A stretch of 56,163 nt of DNA from Prevotella sp. UBA4330 (GCA_002394385.1 DGTS01000012.1:1-56163), one strand, 5' to 3'. Shown: positions 43,377-53,139, counted from the first letter of the stretch. Notes: generated by a model from the letters alone, not told the origin. Made by a program: numbers and translations.

Positions 43377-45826
43377 TTCTTCTCTTCTTCAATTTCAAAG
43401 CATACGGGATGCTCCACTATTTCGTCGGTGAGCGCAAAGTCCCACACGTCTCTCACATTCTCTACATAGTGGAAGCGCACTCCCTTGAGATACTGCTCTG
43501 GTATCTCGTCGATGTCTTTCCTGTTGTCCTTGCAAAGGAGTATGTCAGAGATGCCTGCGCGTTTTGCGGCAAGTATCTTCTCCTTTATTCCGCCAACGGG
43601 GAGCACCTTTCCACGCAGGGTTATCTCGCCCGTCATTGCGGTGTTCTTACGTACCTTGCGCTGAGTGAGTGCCGAGGCGATGCTCGTTGCAATCGTTATA
43701 CCGGCGCTCGGACCGTCCTTTGGAGTAGCACCTTCTGGTACATGTATGTGAATGTTCCAGTTGTCGAATATCCTGTAGTCTATATTCAGGTCGTCGGCAT
43801 GAGCCTTAACGTACTCCAATGCCAGCACCGCACTCTCTTTCATCACGTCTCCGAGATTGCCCGTAAGTGTGAGTTTAGAGCCTTTGCCCTTGCTCAGGCT
43901 TGTCTCGATGAAGAGTATCTCGCCACCAACGCTTGTCCATGCGAGGCCTGTCACCACGCCAGCATAGTCGTTCCCTTGGTATATGTCGCGGTAGAATGGC
44001 GGCTTGCCCAGCAGTCCTTCTATCTCTTCTGCCTTCACCTTGAGGAACGGCAGTTCGCCCTCGCGTGCCTTCATAAGTGCCATCTTGCGTAGAGCCTTGT
44101 TTATCTGCTTCTCCAGTTGTCGCACGCCGCTCTCGCGTGTGTACTGTTCTATGATTTTCTCTATGGCAGCCTTGTTGAATGCCAGTTGCTTCTCTTTGTC
44201 AAGTCCTGTGTTTTCCTTCTCCTTCGGAATGAGATGGCGCTTCGCTATCTCAATCTTCTCCTCGGTGGTATAACCGCTTACTTCGATTACCTCCATGCGG
44301 TCCAGCAATGGGCGTGGAATGGTGTTCAGGTCATTAGCGGTTGCAATGAACAGCACCTTCGACAGGTCGTAGTCAACGTCGAGATAGTTGTCATGGAAGG
44401 CGTTGTTCTGTTCTGGGTCGAGCACCTCAAGCATAGCCGATGACGGGTCGCCGTTGATGGTGTTCTGTGTCACCTTGTCTATCTCGTCGAGAATGAATAC
44501 AGGGTTCGAAGAGCCTGCTTTCTGAATGCTCTTGATTATTCTTCCCGGCATCGCTCCGATGTAGGTGCGGCGGTGTCCGCGTATCTCCGACTCGTCGTGC
44601 AGACCTCCAAGGCTCATCCTGACATACTTGCGCTTCATCGCCTTTGCGATGCTCTTGCCTAAAGAAGTCTTTCCCACTCCTGGAGGACCATAGAGGCAGA
44701 GAATTGGAGACTTAAGGTCGCCGCGCAGACTAAGCACAGCCATGTACTCCAATATACGCTCCTTCACCTTCTCCAGTCCATAGTGGTCGCGGTCCAGAAT
44801 CTTCTGAGCGCGCTTCAGGTCGAGGTCGTCTTGCGAGAAACTGCCCCAAGGCAGTCCGACCAGCGTCTGCAGGTAGGTCATCTGTATAGAGTATTCAGGA
44901 CTTTGCTGGTTCAGCATGTCCAGTTTCTCAAGTTCCTTGTAGAACACCCTCTCCACATCCTCGTTCCAGTTTTTGTGAGAAGCCTGCTCAAGGAGTTCCT
45001 TCCGCTCGGGTGAACCCTCGTGGTTACCCAGTTCCTCGCGTATGTTCTTTATTTGCTGTTGCAGGAAGTACTCGCGCTGTTGCTCGTCAATGTCCTCGCG
45101 GGTCTTCAGCCTGATGTTCTGTTTCAACTGTTCCAACTGTGTGGCGCGATACAGAATCTTCAGCAACTCGAAGACTCTCTCTTTCGTAGAGTTCTTCTCG
45201 AGCAACATCATTTTCTCTTGCAAGTCAAGCGGAAGACTTGAACAGAGGAAATTGGCAGCAATCACATCGTTGTCGATGTTATTCACCGCAAACTGTGCCT
45301 CGTCAGGAATGTCCTCGTTCTTCTTGATGTATTCCATTGAAGCACGTCTCAGGTCTTCCATCGCCGCACGATACTCCTTGTCTTTGTTGGATGCTAATAT
45401 CTCAGGCGCAGCCACTGTCTCGCCAACAAAGAACGGTGTCTCTTTTACTATCTTCTTAAGAAAAACCCTGCCAAGACTCTGCACGATTACCGTCACTCTG
45501 TCCTCTTGGTTGGGAATTTCGAGCACTCTGATTATCTTAGCCACCACACCATAGTTGAAGAGGTCTTCAGGTCCGGGGTCTTCTATGTCAGGGTCGCGCT
45601 GGCATATCACAGCCATCAACGCATCTGGAGTTTTCCTTAGTTTCTCAACGAGCATTCTGCTCTTGTTCCTGCCGATAAGTACTGGAGTCACCACTCCAGG
45701 GAAAAGCACAAGATTTCTTGTGGCAAGTATTGGCAACTTGCTTTCTTCTGGTGCTTCAAAAAGATGTTTCACGTCGCCTTCGTAGTCGGCAATCATTGAA
45801 AACTGGTTATTTGGTCTTTCGCTCAT
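43373..45826 (-). CDS. lon: ATP-dependent protease La
   Basis: An 817-residue Lon protease. N-terminal substrate domain (LPILATRNLVLFPGVVTPV near 31-49), AAA+ module with Walker A GPPGVGKTS at 380-388 and VFILDEIDK, then the protease domain with Ser707 in KDGPSAGIT and Lys750 in GGIKEK. It degrades misfolded and regulatory proteins in the cytoplasm. First of the run lon, tgt, lptF/G, DEAD helicase, with a well-formed promoter. Confidence 0.97.
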   Translation of the reverse strand: MSERPNNQFSMIADYEGDVKHLFEAPEESKLPILATRNLVLFPGVVTPVLIGRNKSRMLVEKLRKTPDALMAVICQRDPDIEDPGPEDLFNYGVVAKIIRVLEIPNQEDRVTVIVQSLGRVFLKKIVKETPFFVGETVAAPEILASNKDKEYRAAMEDLRRASMEYIKKNEDIPDEAQFAVNNIDNDVIAANFLCSSLPLDLQEKMMLLEKNSTKERVFELLKILYRATQLEQLKQNIRLKTREDIDEQQREYFLQQQIKNIREELGNHEGSPERKELLEQASHKNWNEDVERVFYKELEKLDMLNQQSPEYSIQMTYLQTLVGLPWGSFSQDDLDLKRAQKILDRDHYGLEKVKERILEYMAVLSLRGDLKSPILCLYGPPGVGKTSLGKSIAKAMKRKYVRMSLGGLHDESEIRGHRRTYIGAMPGRIIKSIQKAGSSNPVFILDEIDKVTQNTINGDPSSAMLEVLDPEQNNAFHDNYLDVDYDLSKVLFIATANDLNTIPRPLLDRMEVIEVSGYTTEEKIEIAKRHLIPKEKENTGLDKEKQLAFNKAAIEKIIEQYTRESGVRQLEKQINKALRKMALMKAREGELPFLKVKAEEIEGLLGKPPFYRDIYQGNDYAGVVTGLAWTSVGGEILFIETSLSKGKGSKLTLTGNLGDVMKESAVLALEYVKAHADDLNIDYRIFDNWNIHIHVPEGATPKDGPSAGITIATSIASALTQRKVRKNTAMTGEITLRGKVLPVGGIKEKILAAKRAGISDILLCKDNRKDIDEIPEQYLKGVRFHYVENVRDVWDFALTDEIVEHPVCFEIEEEKK

Positions 45827-45854
45827 TTCCTATTTTATATAACTAAATCGGGTG

Positions 45855-45885
45855 CAAAGATACGAAAAATCGAGGGCAGAACAAA
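45855..45885 (-). promoter_or_regulatory. Promoter of lon
   Basis: Minus strand TTTG (45885-45882), 19 bases, TATCTTTG (45862-45855). Leader about 25 bases. No heat-shock inverted repeat was recognised. Confidence 0.7.
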
Positions 45886-46020
45886 AGAAACGCGTTCCTT
45901 TTTTATATGGGGATGTGGCAACATCGTCAGTTTTATGGCAAAGTTGCGTAATTTACTCGTTATTCATAATTGTATGACGAACCTTGTTTTTCGTATTAAA
46001 CCGAGATGCAAAACAAAAAC

Positions 46021-46051
46021 AAAGGGGAACTCATCTTGATGTGTCCCCCTT
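46021..46051 (-). terminator. Terminator of the outer-membrane barrel gene
   Basis: AAGGGGGACACATC pairs with GATGAGTTCCCCTT on the minus strand, followed by TGTTTTTGTTTT. It lies about 40 bases after the stop at 46089. Confidence 0.75.
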
Positions 46052-46088
46052 CTTTATTACTGTAATCAGCGCGCTTTATAAGAATGAA

Positions 46089-46814
46089 TTACAAATGGAA
46101 ACGATAACCCAACGTGACGGAGAGATAACGGTTGTGGGCCTTGTCTGGATCTTCCGTGCTGTCCACTTTCTTCAATCCGAAATAATAGCGGGCATTCAGT
46201 GTGACGTTCTTGTATTCGTACGATAAGCCTACGGGAATGCCGAAGTCAATGGAGTTGCATACTCCAGTCGTTTCCATTTCACGATAAACTTGTTGGTTAG
46301 TGAATTCATTTATATTCTGATATTTCCAGTATTCAAGTCCGCTGGCGGGAATTGACGCGACATATGATTTAACTTTTATTATGTCGTTTACCAATACACC
46401 CATCTGCATGCCTATTTTGATAGCCAATCCTTTCACCTGGGGAATGTAGATATTGGCAAGAAGCGGGAAATTCATGTAGTCACAATGTATTTTACCTTCT
46501 ATTTCAATTGCGGTGTCGTATTCTACACCTTCTGCGTCTATAGTAGTACCAGTGGAATACATGTCTATATTGGCTCCTTGTTGAGAATAATAAGCACCCA
46601 GTGAGAGTCCAAACCAGTCGTTCACGGCATATTCGGCTTCTGCGCCGGCTGTCATGCGCACCTTGTTTTTATACATATCTACCGTTCCTCCGCTCAATCC
46701 TGTCACATTTATACCCGCCATAGGTGTAACAGAGAACCTGCCTTTGGGGTTTTGTGCTGAAACAGCCATAGGCAATACTACAAACAATAACCATGCTAAG
46801 AGACATTTCTTCAT
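46089..46814 (-). CDS. Outer-membrane beta-barrel protein
   Basis: A 241-residue protein of the porin-like/OmpA-barrel type (PorT or OMP_b-brl family pattern). The frame is open further upstream to 46883, but the start at 46814 opens a signal peptide (MKKCLLAWLLFVVLPMAVSA) and lies downstream of the promoter. The mature part is made of strands such as VTPMAGINVTGLSG, LGAYYSQQGANID and YLSVTLGYRFHL, ending in a barrel-closing strand. No partner gene suggests a substrate; it is a single gene between two terminated units. Confidence 0.75.
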   Translation of the reverse strand: MKKCLLAWLLFVVLPMAVSAQNPKGRFSVTPMAGINVTGLSGGTVDMYKNKVRMTAGAEAEYAVNDWFGLSLGAYYSQQGANIDMYSTGTTIDAEGVEYDTAIEIEGKIHCDYMNFPLLANIYIPQVKGLAIKIGMQMGVLVNDIIKVKSYVASIPASGLEYWKYQNINEFTNQQVYREMETTGVCNSIDFGIPVGLSYEYKNVTLNARYYFGLKKVDSTEDPDKAHNRYLSVTLGYRFHL

Positions 46815-46843
46815 ACATTTTAAGATTTTGTTGATTTTCGCCG

Positions 46844-46874
46844 CAAAAGTACTGCTTTTCCACCAATCTACAAA
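46844..46874 (-). promoter_or_regulatory. Promoter of the outer-membrane barrel gene
   Basis: Minus strand TTTG (46874-46871), 19 bases, TACTTTTG (46851-46844). Leader about 26 bases. Confidence 0.7.
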
Positions 46875-47008
46875 AGAATCCACTTAGATTAATTACACAA
46901 AGCCACAGAATGTTCCAGTAAACACCTTCTTCTCCGTAATGCCATGAGAGATTATATACGAATGAGATAGCATATTGATTGTATTGTCTATGTTGACAAT
47001 AGGCTAAA

Positions 47009-47040
47009 TTTGCGTATGTGATATTAATTTCGTACCTTTG
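47009..47040 (+). promoter_or_regulatory. Promoter of trmN6-like gene
   Basis: TTTG at 47009-47012, 20 bases, TACCTTTG at 47033-47040. The GTG start at 47046 is only five bases beyond the box. Confidence 0.7.
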
Positions 47041-47045
47041 CGCTC

Positions 47046-47744
47046 GTGAGTAACGATTTTTCTCTGAAACAATTCGACATTAGACAGGACCGCACGGCAA
47101 TGAAGGTTGGAACGGACGGTCTGTTGCTCGGTGCATGGGCTCTGGGTGGTAGCAGAGTCCTTGACATCGGCACGGGCACAGGACTCATCGCCCTTATGAT
47201 GGCGCAGCGTTTCCCCGATGCCCATGTAGATGCCATCGACATTGATGCTGATGCAGCAGCGCAGGCAGAGGACAATGCCCGTCGTTCGCCTTTTGCTGAC
47301 AGGGTAGCGGTGAGGTGTGTATCGTTGCAGAAATTTGAGATAGAGAGGGAATACGACTCCATCGTCTGCAATCCTCCCTTCTTCACTCAGTCATTGCAGT
47401 CGCCAGACACCAAACGCACTTTGGCGCGCCATTCCGTCGCACTGCCGTTTGACGACCTGTTTCGTCATGCTCGTCGGTTGTTGTCCGAGGATGGTGTGCT
47501 CTCTATCGTTGTGCCTTCCGATGCGTTGTCTCAGATAGAAACGGCTGCGGCAATGAACGGCATGTTCCTTGTCAGACGATGCCTCGTGCGCACCACTCGG
47601 AAGAAACCAGTGCGTCGCCTGCTGTTGTCATTTTCGCAAAAGCCTTCACCAATTCAAAATGAGGAAGGCATCATTCAAGAGGCGATTAACGAACCATCAG
47701 AGTGGTATCGTAACCTTACTTGTGACTTCTTGTTAAAATATTAG
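47046..47744 (+). CDS. trmN6: tRNA1(Val) A37 N6-methyltransferase-like protein
   Basis: A 232-residue Rossmann-fold methyltransferase. FSLKQFDIRQDRTAMKVGTDG is the typical start, VLDIGTGTGLIALMMAQ binds S-adenosylmethionine (about 40-56), and the catalytic motif is NPPFFTQS near 114-121. It should methylate A37 of a valine tRNA. The GTG start is used because the conserved N-terminus begins here and no upstream ATG is in frame. Its promoter lies so close that the mRNA is predicted to be leaderless. Followed by a thioesterase gene after 27 bases. Confidence 0.88.
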   Translation: MSNDFSLKQFDIRQDRTAMKVGTDGLLLGAWALGGSRVLDIGTGTGLIALMMAQRFPDAHVDAIDIDADAAAQAEDNARRSPFADRVAVRCVSLQKFEIEREYDSIVCNPPFFTQSLQSPDTKRTLARHSVALPFDDLFRHARRLLSEDGVLSIVVPSDALSQIETAAAMNGMFLVRRCLVRTTRKKPVRRLLLSFSQKPSPIQNEEGIIQEAINEPSEWYRNLTCDFLLKY

Positions 47745-47771
47745 TATATATATAATTACAACAAACTATTA

Positions 47772-48245
47772 ATGAAAAAGATTATAAACCCTTGGACACG
47801 GCGTGAAGGCTACGACTGCTTCGGTTGTTGCCCCACAAACCCTATTGGAGTGCACATGACTTTCTTCGAAGATGGTGACGACATCGTGAGCCTTTGGAAA
47901 CCGAGTCAGCACTATCAAGGTTGGATAAACACCATGCATGGTGGCATACTGTCCACATTGATTGACGAGACGGCAGGGTGGGTTGTTTTCCGCAAACTGC
48001 AAACCAGCGGCATGACCACTCATCTTGATGTTCACTATCGCAAGGCGGTGTCAACCATCGACCCCCAACTGGAGATACGTGGTCACATCGCAGAGCAGAA
48101 GCGCAACATCGTATTTATAGACGTGGTGGTAAAGAACTCGCAGGGAGAGGTGTGCTGTGAAGGACGAGCAACTTATTTCTGCATGAATGGCGAGCGTGCA
48201 AGGGCTATGGGATTTGAGTCGTGTGATGTAGAGGAGCAGGAGTAA
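47772..48245 (+). CDS. PaaI-family hotdog-fold thioesterase
   Basis: A 157-residue single-domain hotdog protein. The conserved INTMHGGILSTLIDETAG segment (about 53-70) carries the HGG motif and the acidic catalytic residue of PaaI-like acyl-CoA thioesterases. The N-terminal DCFGCCPTNPIGVHMTF stretch is found in Bacteroidetes members. The natural acyl-CoA is not known. Probably co-transcribed with the methyltransferase upstream. Confidence 0.85.
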   Translation: MKKIINPWTRREGYDCFGCCPTNPIGVHMTFFEDGDDIVSLWKPSQHYQGWINTMHGGILSTLIDETAGWVVFRKLQTSGMTTHLDVHYRKAVSTIDPQLEIRGHIAEQKRNIVFIDVVVKNSQGEVCCEGRATYFCMNGERARAMGFESCDVEEQE

Positions 48246-48375
48246 GAGTATCATAATTATTTGTGATTTTCTTATGTTTCATTATATTTTTTCACGATAA
48301 TTTATTACTTTTGCGCTCGAAATCTAAACTTAGTTTATTTTTAAGGTAGCACAAGGTAACCAAATAAGTATTATT

Positions 48376-49839
48376 ATGAAGATTGGCTTTGACAATGACA
48401 AGTATCTCCGAATACAGTCGGAACATATTAAAGAACGCATTGCGCAGTTTGGTGACAAACTTTACATGGAGTTCGGAGGGAAACTTTACGATGATTATCA
48501 TGCATCACGTGTCCTCCCGGGGTTCCATCCTGACAGTAAGTTGCGCATGTTGATGCAACTTAAGGACGATGCGGAGATTGTTATTGTTATCAGCGCCGAG
48601 GACATCGAGCGCAACAAGGTGCGTGGCGACCTGGGCATCACATACGATAAGGACGTGTTGCGTCTGAAGGATGTGTTCACCGAGCGTGGACTGTATGTCA
48701 GCAGCGTGGTGATAACACATTTCAATGGTCAGTCGAGTGCAGTGTCTTTCCGTGAAAGACTGGAGCGCATCGGTGGTGTGAAGGTTTACTACCATTACCT
48801 TATTGAAGGCTACCCAACGAATGTAGAACTCATCGACTCTGACGAAGGCTTCGGCAAGAACGACTATGTCGAGACCACGCGCCCGCTGGTGGTGGTTACT
48901 GCCCCTGGACCAGGAAGTGGCAAGATGGCGGTGTGCCTGTCGCAACTATATAACGAGAACCGACGTGGAGTGAAGGCAGGTTATGCTAAGTTCGAGACAT
49001 TCCCTATATGGAGCATACCCCTGAAACATCCAGTAAACGTGGCATACGAGGCTGCAACAGCCGACCTCAACGATGTGAATATGATAGACCACTTCCATCT
49101 GGAGGCATACGGAAAGACAACGGTTAACTATAACCGTGACATCGAGATATTCCCTGTTCTTAATGCTATCTTCGAGGGAATATACGGCGAGAGTCCTTAT
49201 AAGTCGCCAACAGACATGGGTGTCAATATGGCAGGCTTCTGCATCAGCGACGACGAGGTGTGCTGTGAGGCATCGAAGCAAGAGATTATACGCCGTTATT
49301 ACACCGCACTCAGCAACATGACCGACGGCAGGAACAACGACCACGAGGTGAACAAACTGGTGCTGCTGATGAAGCAGATGAAACTAACAACAGCAGACCG
49401 TAAATGCACCGTTGCCGCATACGAGCGCAAACTGCGTTCAGGCACTCCTTCGGCTGCGATAGAACTCGCGGACGGTACGTTGATTACAGCAGAGACAAGT
49501 GCGCTGCTGGGACCGAGTGCCGCATTGCTGCTTAATGCCACGAAGCATCTTGCAGGTGTTGACCATGAACTGAAACTTATTCCGCAGGAGATGATTGTGC
49601 CTATACAGCGCATGAAGACATCAATGCTGCATGGCAACAACCCGCGACTGCACACCGATGAGGTGCTTGTGGCACTCGCTGTGCTCAGCCAGACCGACGA
49701 GAACTGCAAGAAGGCACTCGACACACTGCCGCTTCTCGACGGCTGTCAGGTGCATGCTACGGTGATGCTCAGCGAGGTTGACCGCAAGATATTCAAGAAA
49801 CTGGGCTGTGGTCTGACGTTTGACCCTGTGAAGAAATAA
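48376..49839 (+). CDS. DUF1846 family protein
   Basis: A 487-residue protein matching the DUF1846 family by its start (MKIGFDNDKYLRIQSEHIKER) and by GPGSGKMAVCLSQLY near residues 178-192, a glycine-rich P-loop-like segment. Members are conserved in anaerobes and Firmicutes; structures are known but a biochemical role is not settled. No signal or membrane segment. A -7 box (TACTTTTG, 48306-48313) gives a leader of about 60 bases. The ZIP transporter gene follows after 12 bases, so they are likely co-transcribed. Confidence 0.88.
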   Translation: MKIGFDNDKYLRIQSEHIKERIAQFGDKLYMEFGGKLYDDYHASRVLPGFHPDSKLRMLMQLKDDAEIVIVISAEDIERNKVRGDLGITYDKDVLRLKDVFTERGLYVSSVVITHFNGQSSAVSFRERLERIGGVKVYYHYLIEGYPTNVELIDSDEGFGKNDYVETTRPLVVVTAPGPGSGKMAVCLSQLYNENRRGVKAGYAKFETFPIWSIPLKHPVNVAYEAATADLNDVNMIDHFHLEAYGKTTVNYNRDIEIFPVLNAIFEGIYGESPYKSPTDMGVNMAGFCISDDEVCCEASKQEIIRRYYTALSNMTDGRNNDHEVNKLVLLMKQMKLTTADRKCTVAAYERKLRSGTPSAAIELADGTLITAETSALLGPSAALLLNATKHLAGVDHELKLIPQEMIVPIQRMKTSMLHGNNPRLHTDEVLVALAVLSQTDENCKKALDTLPLLDGCQVHATVMLSEVDRKIFKKLGCGLTFDPVKK

Positions 49840-49851
49840 TCTCCTTATTCT

Positions 49852-50631
49852 ATGGAAGGAACGGTAATAGGATTGCTTATACCGCTGCTTGGCACCATGT
49901 TCGGCTCGGCATTTGTCTTCTTCATGAAGAAAGACATGCCGGCGCTGGTGCAGAAGACATTGCTCGGATTTGCTTCTGGAGTGATGGTGGCTGCATCGGT
50001 GTGGTCGCTGCTCATCCCCGCAATGGAGATGTGCGAGGCAGATGGCAAGTGGGCGGTGCTTCCCGCAGCCATTGGTTTCTGTCTTGGCATGGCATTCCTT
50101 CTATTTGTCGATTATGTCACACCCCACCTTCACATCGATTCTGACACACCTGAGGGTCCGCGCAGTCATCTCTCGCGCACGGCAATGTTGTCGCTTGCCG
50201 TCACCATTCACAATCTTCCCGAAGGAATGGCAGTGGGCGTAGTGCTTGCCGGTGCTCTGCAAGGAGGCATTGGCATTTCGGCTACTGCTGCGCTTGCGAT
50301 GTCTCTGGGTATTGCTATTCAGAACATTCCCGAGGGTGCAATCATCTCAATGCCTATGCGGGCGGCGGGCAACAGCCGTCTGCGCTCATTCGTCATAGGC
50401 AGTCTCAGTGGGGTAGTGGAGCCTATTGGTGGTCTTTTGGTAATACTCCTGGCATCATTCATGACACCTGTTTTGCCTTATTTCCTCGCCTTTGCTGCTG
50501 GTGCAATGTTTTATGTAGTGGTAGAGGAACTCATTCCCGAGGCTTCTGAGGGTGTGCACAGCAATCTCAGCACCGTGGGCTTTGCCGCAGGGTTTGTGTT
50601 GATGATGGTGTTGGATGTTGTTATGGGATAA
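49852..50631 (+). CDS. ZIP-family metal transporter
   Basis: A 259-residue membrane protein with about eight segments. The metal path is marked by HNLPEGMAVG (segment IV) and NIPEGAIISMP (segment V), and a further VEPIGG motif is present. It should import zinc or another divalent metal. The loop between segments III and IV is short and includes HLHIDSDTPEG, with two His that may bind metal. Ends before a terminator shared with rpoD. Confidence 0.92.
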   Translation: MEGTVIGLLIPLLGTMFGSAFVFFMKKDMPALVQKTLLGFASGVMVAASVWSLLIPAMEMCEADGKWAVLPAAIGFCLGMAFLLFVDYVTPHLHIDSDTPEGPRSHLSRTAMLSLAVTIHNLPEGMAVGVVLAGALQGGIGISATAALAMSLGIAIQNIPEGAIISMPMRAAGNSRLRSFVIGSLSGVVEPIGGLLVILLASFMTPVLPYFLAFAAGAMFYVVVEELIPEASEGVHSNLSTVGFAAGFVLMMVLDVVMG

Positions 50632-50655
50632 ATAGCATACAAATATATTGAACAC

Positions 50656-50689
50656 AAAAAAGGCTGCAACCATGATGGTGCAGCCTTTT
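50656..50689. terminator. Bidirectional terminator between ZIP transporter and rpoD
   Basis: AAAAAGGCTGCA pairs with TGCAGCCTTTT with A and T runs on the two sides. Confidence 0.88.
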
Positions 50690-50712
50690 ATTATGTAGTA
50701 AAAGTGTATTGT

Positions 50713-51585
50713 TTATCCCAGATATTTCATGAGAATCTTTGCGTTACCGCTGTCGCGAAGTTTAGCGATGCTCTTCTCGCGAATCTGGCGCACGCGCTCA
50801 CGTGTCAGTCCGAGTTGATCGCCTATCTCCTCAAGTCCCTTTTCAGGACGACCGATGCCGAAGCACTCGCGGATGATGGTGATTTCCCTTTCCTTAAGCA
50901 CCTTGTTGAGCACAGAGTCGAGTTCCTGTGCCATTGACTCGTGGTCAACATAACGGTCGGTGCGGCTGTCGTCGCCACTTGCCATAACGTCGAGCATGCA
51001 GTTGTCCTCACCGTCCTGGAACGGTGCGTCGATACTTACATGATGTCCGTCGGCAGCAAGACTCTGACCAATCTTCTCCTCGTCGATGTTTGTCTTCTCT
51101 GACAATTCGCTCACCGAGGGGTGACGCTGATTCTGCTGCTCGAACTTATTGATTTCGTGGTTTATCTTGCTGAGCGAACCTACCTGGTTGAGAGGCAGTC
51201 TTACGATGCGGCTCTGCTCGGCGATAGCCTGCAGAATGCTCTGGCGTATCCACCATACAGCATACGAGATGAACTTGAATCCGCGTGTCTCGTCGAATTT
51301 CTGTGCAGCCTTGATAAGGCCGATGTTTCCTTCGTCGATAAGGTCAGTTAGAGTAAGTCCTTGGTGTTGGTATTGCTTTGCAACGGAAACGACAAATCGC
51401 AAATTGGCTGTAACCAGTTTGTCCTTTGCTCTTTCTCCCTCGCGTCCGCCTTTCTTAATCTTCTGTGCCAGTTCTATTTCCTCGTCGATGGAAATGAGTG
51501 GAGCACGTCCGATTTCCACGAGATACTTGTCCAGTGCCTCGCTTGAGCGGTTTGTAATACTTTTCTGAATTTTAAGTTGTCTCAT
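50713..51585 (-). CDS. rpoD: Primary sigma factor, Bacteroidetes type
   Basis: A 290-residue sigma-70 factor with no region 1.1 and a short non-conserved region, as in sigma-ABfr of Bacteroides fragilis. Region 1.2 DKYLVEIGRAPLIS, region 2 DLIDEGNIGLIKAAQKFDET and FISYAVWWIRQSI, region 3, and region 4 EEIGDQLGLTRERVRQI are all present. This factor recognises the TTTG/TAnnTTTG promoters seen throughout the window. A TAATTTTG box lies on the minus strand at 51671-51664, leaving a leader of about 75 bases. Confidence 0.94.
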   Translation of the reverse strand: MRQLKIQKSITNRSSEALDKYLVEIGRAPLISIDEEIELAQKIKKGGREGERAKDKLVTANLRFVVSVAKQYQHQGLTLTDLIDEGNIGLIKAAQKFDETRGFKFISYAVWWIRQSILQAIAEQSRIVRLPLNQVGSLSKINHEINKFEQQNQRHPSVSELSEKTNIDEEKIGQSLAADGHHVSIDAPFQDGEDNCMLDVMASGDDSRTDRYVDHESMAQELDSVLNKVLKEREITIIRECFGIGRPEKGLEEIGDQLGLTRERVRQIREKSIAKLRDSGNAKILMKYLG

Positions 51586-51727
51586 CTTTTATCTTTTATC
51601 CCTTAAAAATATGTAACTTCTTGACAGTCAAAGAAATATCTGTCACTTGGCGCTAAAACGTTGCAAAATTAAGAAAAAATGCCGTACGTTGTACTCGCAG
51701 AGTGCCAAATTTAAATATTTTTAATAT

Positions 51728-53080
51728 TTATTCCATATCATCGTCAAGTCGCTTCTGCCACAAGTACTTGCGTGTTTCGGCAACAAGCACTCCGCTGAGG
51801 AAAAGCAACGAGATGAGGTTTGGTATTGTCATCAGCGCGTTCATGCAGTCAGCGATGTTCCATACCACGGTCAGGTTCATCACGCTGCCAATGAATACGG
51901 CAATGATGTAGAGTATGCGGTAGTACAGTGTCCACTTTCTGCCCTTGAGATATTCAACTGCCCTTTCGCCGTAGAGTTCCCATCCGAGAATGGTGCTGAA
52001 GGCGAAGGTCAGCAGACCGAACGTTAGCAACGGTGCTCCGATGTACGGTATCTTTGAGAATGCCATCTTCGTCAGCGTGGCACCGTTCTCGTGGCTTATG
52101 TCAGGATAGGCGATGACGCTGCTGACGATGACGATACCCGTGAGGGCGCAGATGATTACCGTGTCCCAGAACGTGCCCGACGACGACACCAATGCCTGGC
52201 GAACAGGGTTGCGTGTCTGTGCTGCCGACGCCACAATGGGCGCGCTTCCCATACCACTCTCGTTTGAGAACAGTCCGCGTGCTATTCCGTAGCGTGCCGC
52301 CAGCATTATGGTGCTGCCAGCGAAGCCGCCGCCTGCCGCCTTTGTGGTGAATGCCGATGTTACTATCAGTTTCAGCGCCGGCCACACATAGTCGGCATTT
52401 ATTATGAGTATGACGATGCAGCCGATGATATAGAACACAGCCATGAAGGGCACCAGGGCGGTGCACACCTTGGCGATGCTCTTTATTCCACCTATCGTCA
52501 CCGCGCCGATGAGCGCTGCCAGCACGATGCCCACAACGGCGGGAGAGAAGTTGTAGGTCTCTTTTGCCAGAGTGGCTATTGCGTTGGCTTGCACGGTGTT
52601 GCCGATGCCGAAGGCGGCTATGGCGGTGAAAACGGCGAACAATACTGCCAGCCACTTGCTGCCCATGCCTTTCTCCAGCGCGTACATCGGGCCGCCAACC
52701 ATTCTTCCTTCGGGTGTGCGTTCGCGGTACTTCACCGCAAGAAGTCCTTCGGCATATTTGGTTGATATTCCGAAGAGTCCTGTCAGCCAGCACCACAACA
52801 CGGCACCGGGCCCGCCAAGTGCCACGGCTGTTGCCACACCGACGATGTTTCCCGTTCCTATGGTTGCCGCGAGAGCGGTGGCAAGAGCCCCGAACTGCGA
52901 CACGTCGCCCTTTGAGTCCTTGTCTGGCTTGACACTCAGTTTTATGGCCTTCAGCAGGTGGCGTTGCGGGAAGCGCAGCCTGATGGTAAGGAACACATGG
53001 GTACCAAGCAAGAGGATTATCATGGGCCATCCCCACAATAATCCACTTAGTTCAGAGAAGAAATCATTGATAAAGTTCAT
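51728..53080 (-). CDS. Alanine/glycine:cation symporter
   Basis: A 450-residue transporter of the AGCS family with about eleven membrane segments. Conserved blocks are TIRLRFPQRHL, ATIGTGNIVGVATAVALGGPGA, GPMYALEKG and FSNESGMGSAPIV. It should import alanine or glycine with sodium. It follows clpC on the minus strand after a 72-base gap filled by a 9 bp repeat tract, so co-transcription is possible but not shown. Confidence 0.92.
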   Translation of the reverse strand: MNFINDFFSELSGLLWGWPMIILLLGTHVFLTIRLRFPQRHLLKAIKLSVKPDKDSKGDVSQFGALATALAATIGTGNIVGVATAVALGGPGAVLWCWLTGLFGISTKYAEGLLAVKYRERTPEGRMVGGPMYALEKGMGSKWLAVLFAVFTAIAAFGIGNTVQANAIATLAKETYNFSPAVVGIVLAALIGAVTIGGIKSIAKVCTALVPFMAVFYIIGCIVILIINADYVWPALKLIVTSAFTTKAAGGGFAGSTIMLAARYGIARGLFSNESGMGSAPIVASAAQTRNPVRQALVSSSGTFWDTVIICALTGIVIVSSVIAYPDISHENGATLTKMAFSKIPYIGAPLLTFGLLTFAFSTILGWELYGERAVEYLKGRKWTLYYRILYIIAVFIGSVMNLTVVWNIADCMNALMTIPNLISLLFLSGVLVAETRKYLWQKRLDDDME

Positions 53081-53098
53081 TCTTATTATCTTATATCT

Positions 53099-53139
53099 AC
53101 ACTCCTACATTCCTACATTCCTGCACTCCTACACTCCTC
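53099..53139. repeat. 9 bp repeat tract between clpC and the symporter gene
   Basis: Imperfect units of TCCTACATT, about four to five, directly after the clpC stop codon region. Confidence 0.75.

Noticed and set aside
42267..43469. A 400-codon plus-strand frame opposite tgt and the end of lon
   Set aside because: Same reason; it spans the coupled tgt-lon junction, which a real gene would not.
47640..47690. Palindromic element copy near the end of trmN6 (KPSPIQNEEG)
   Set aside because: The peptide looks similar but the DNA lacks the G/C-rich stem.
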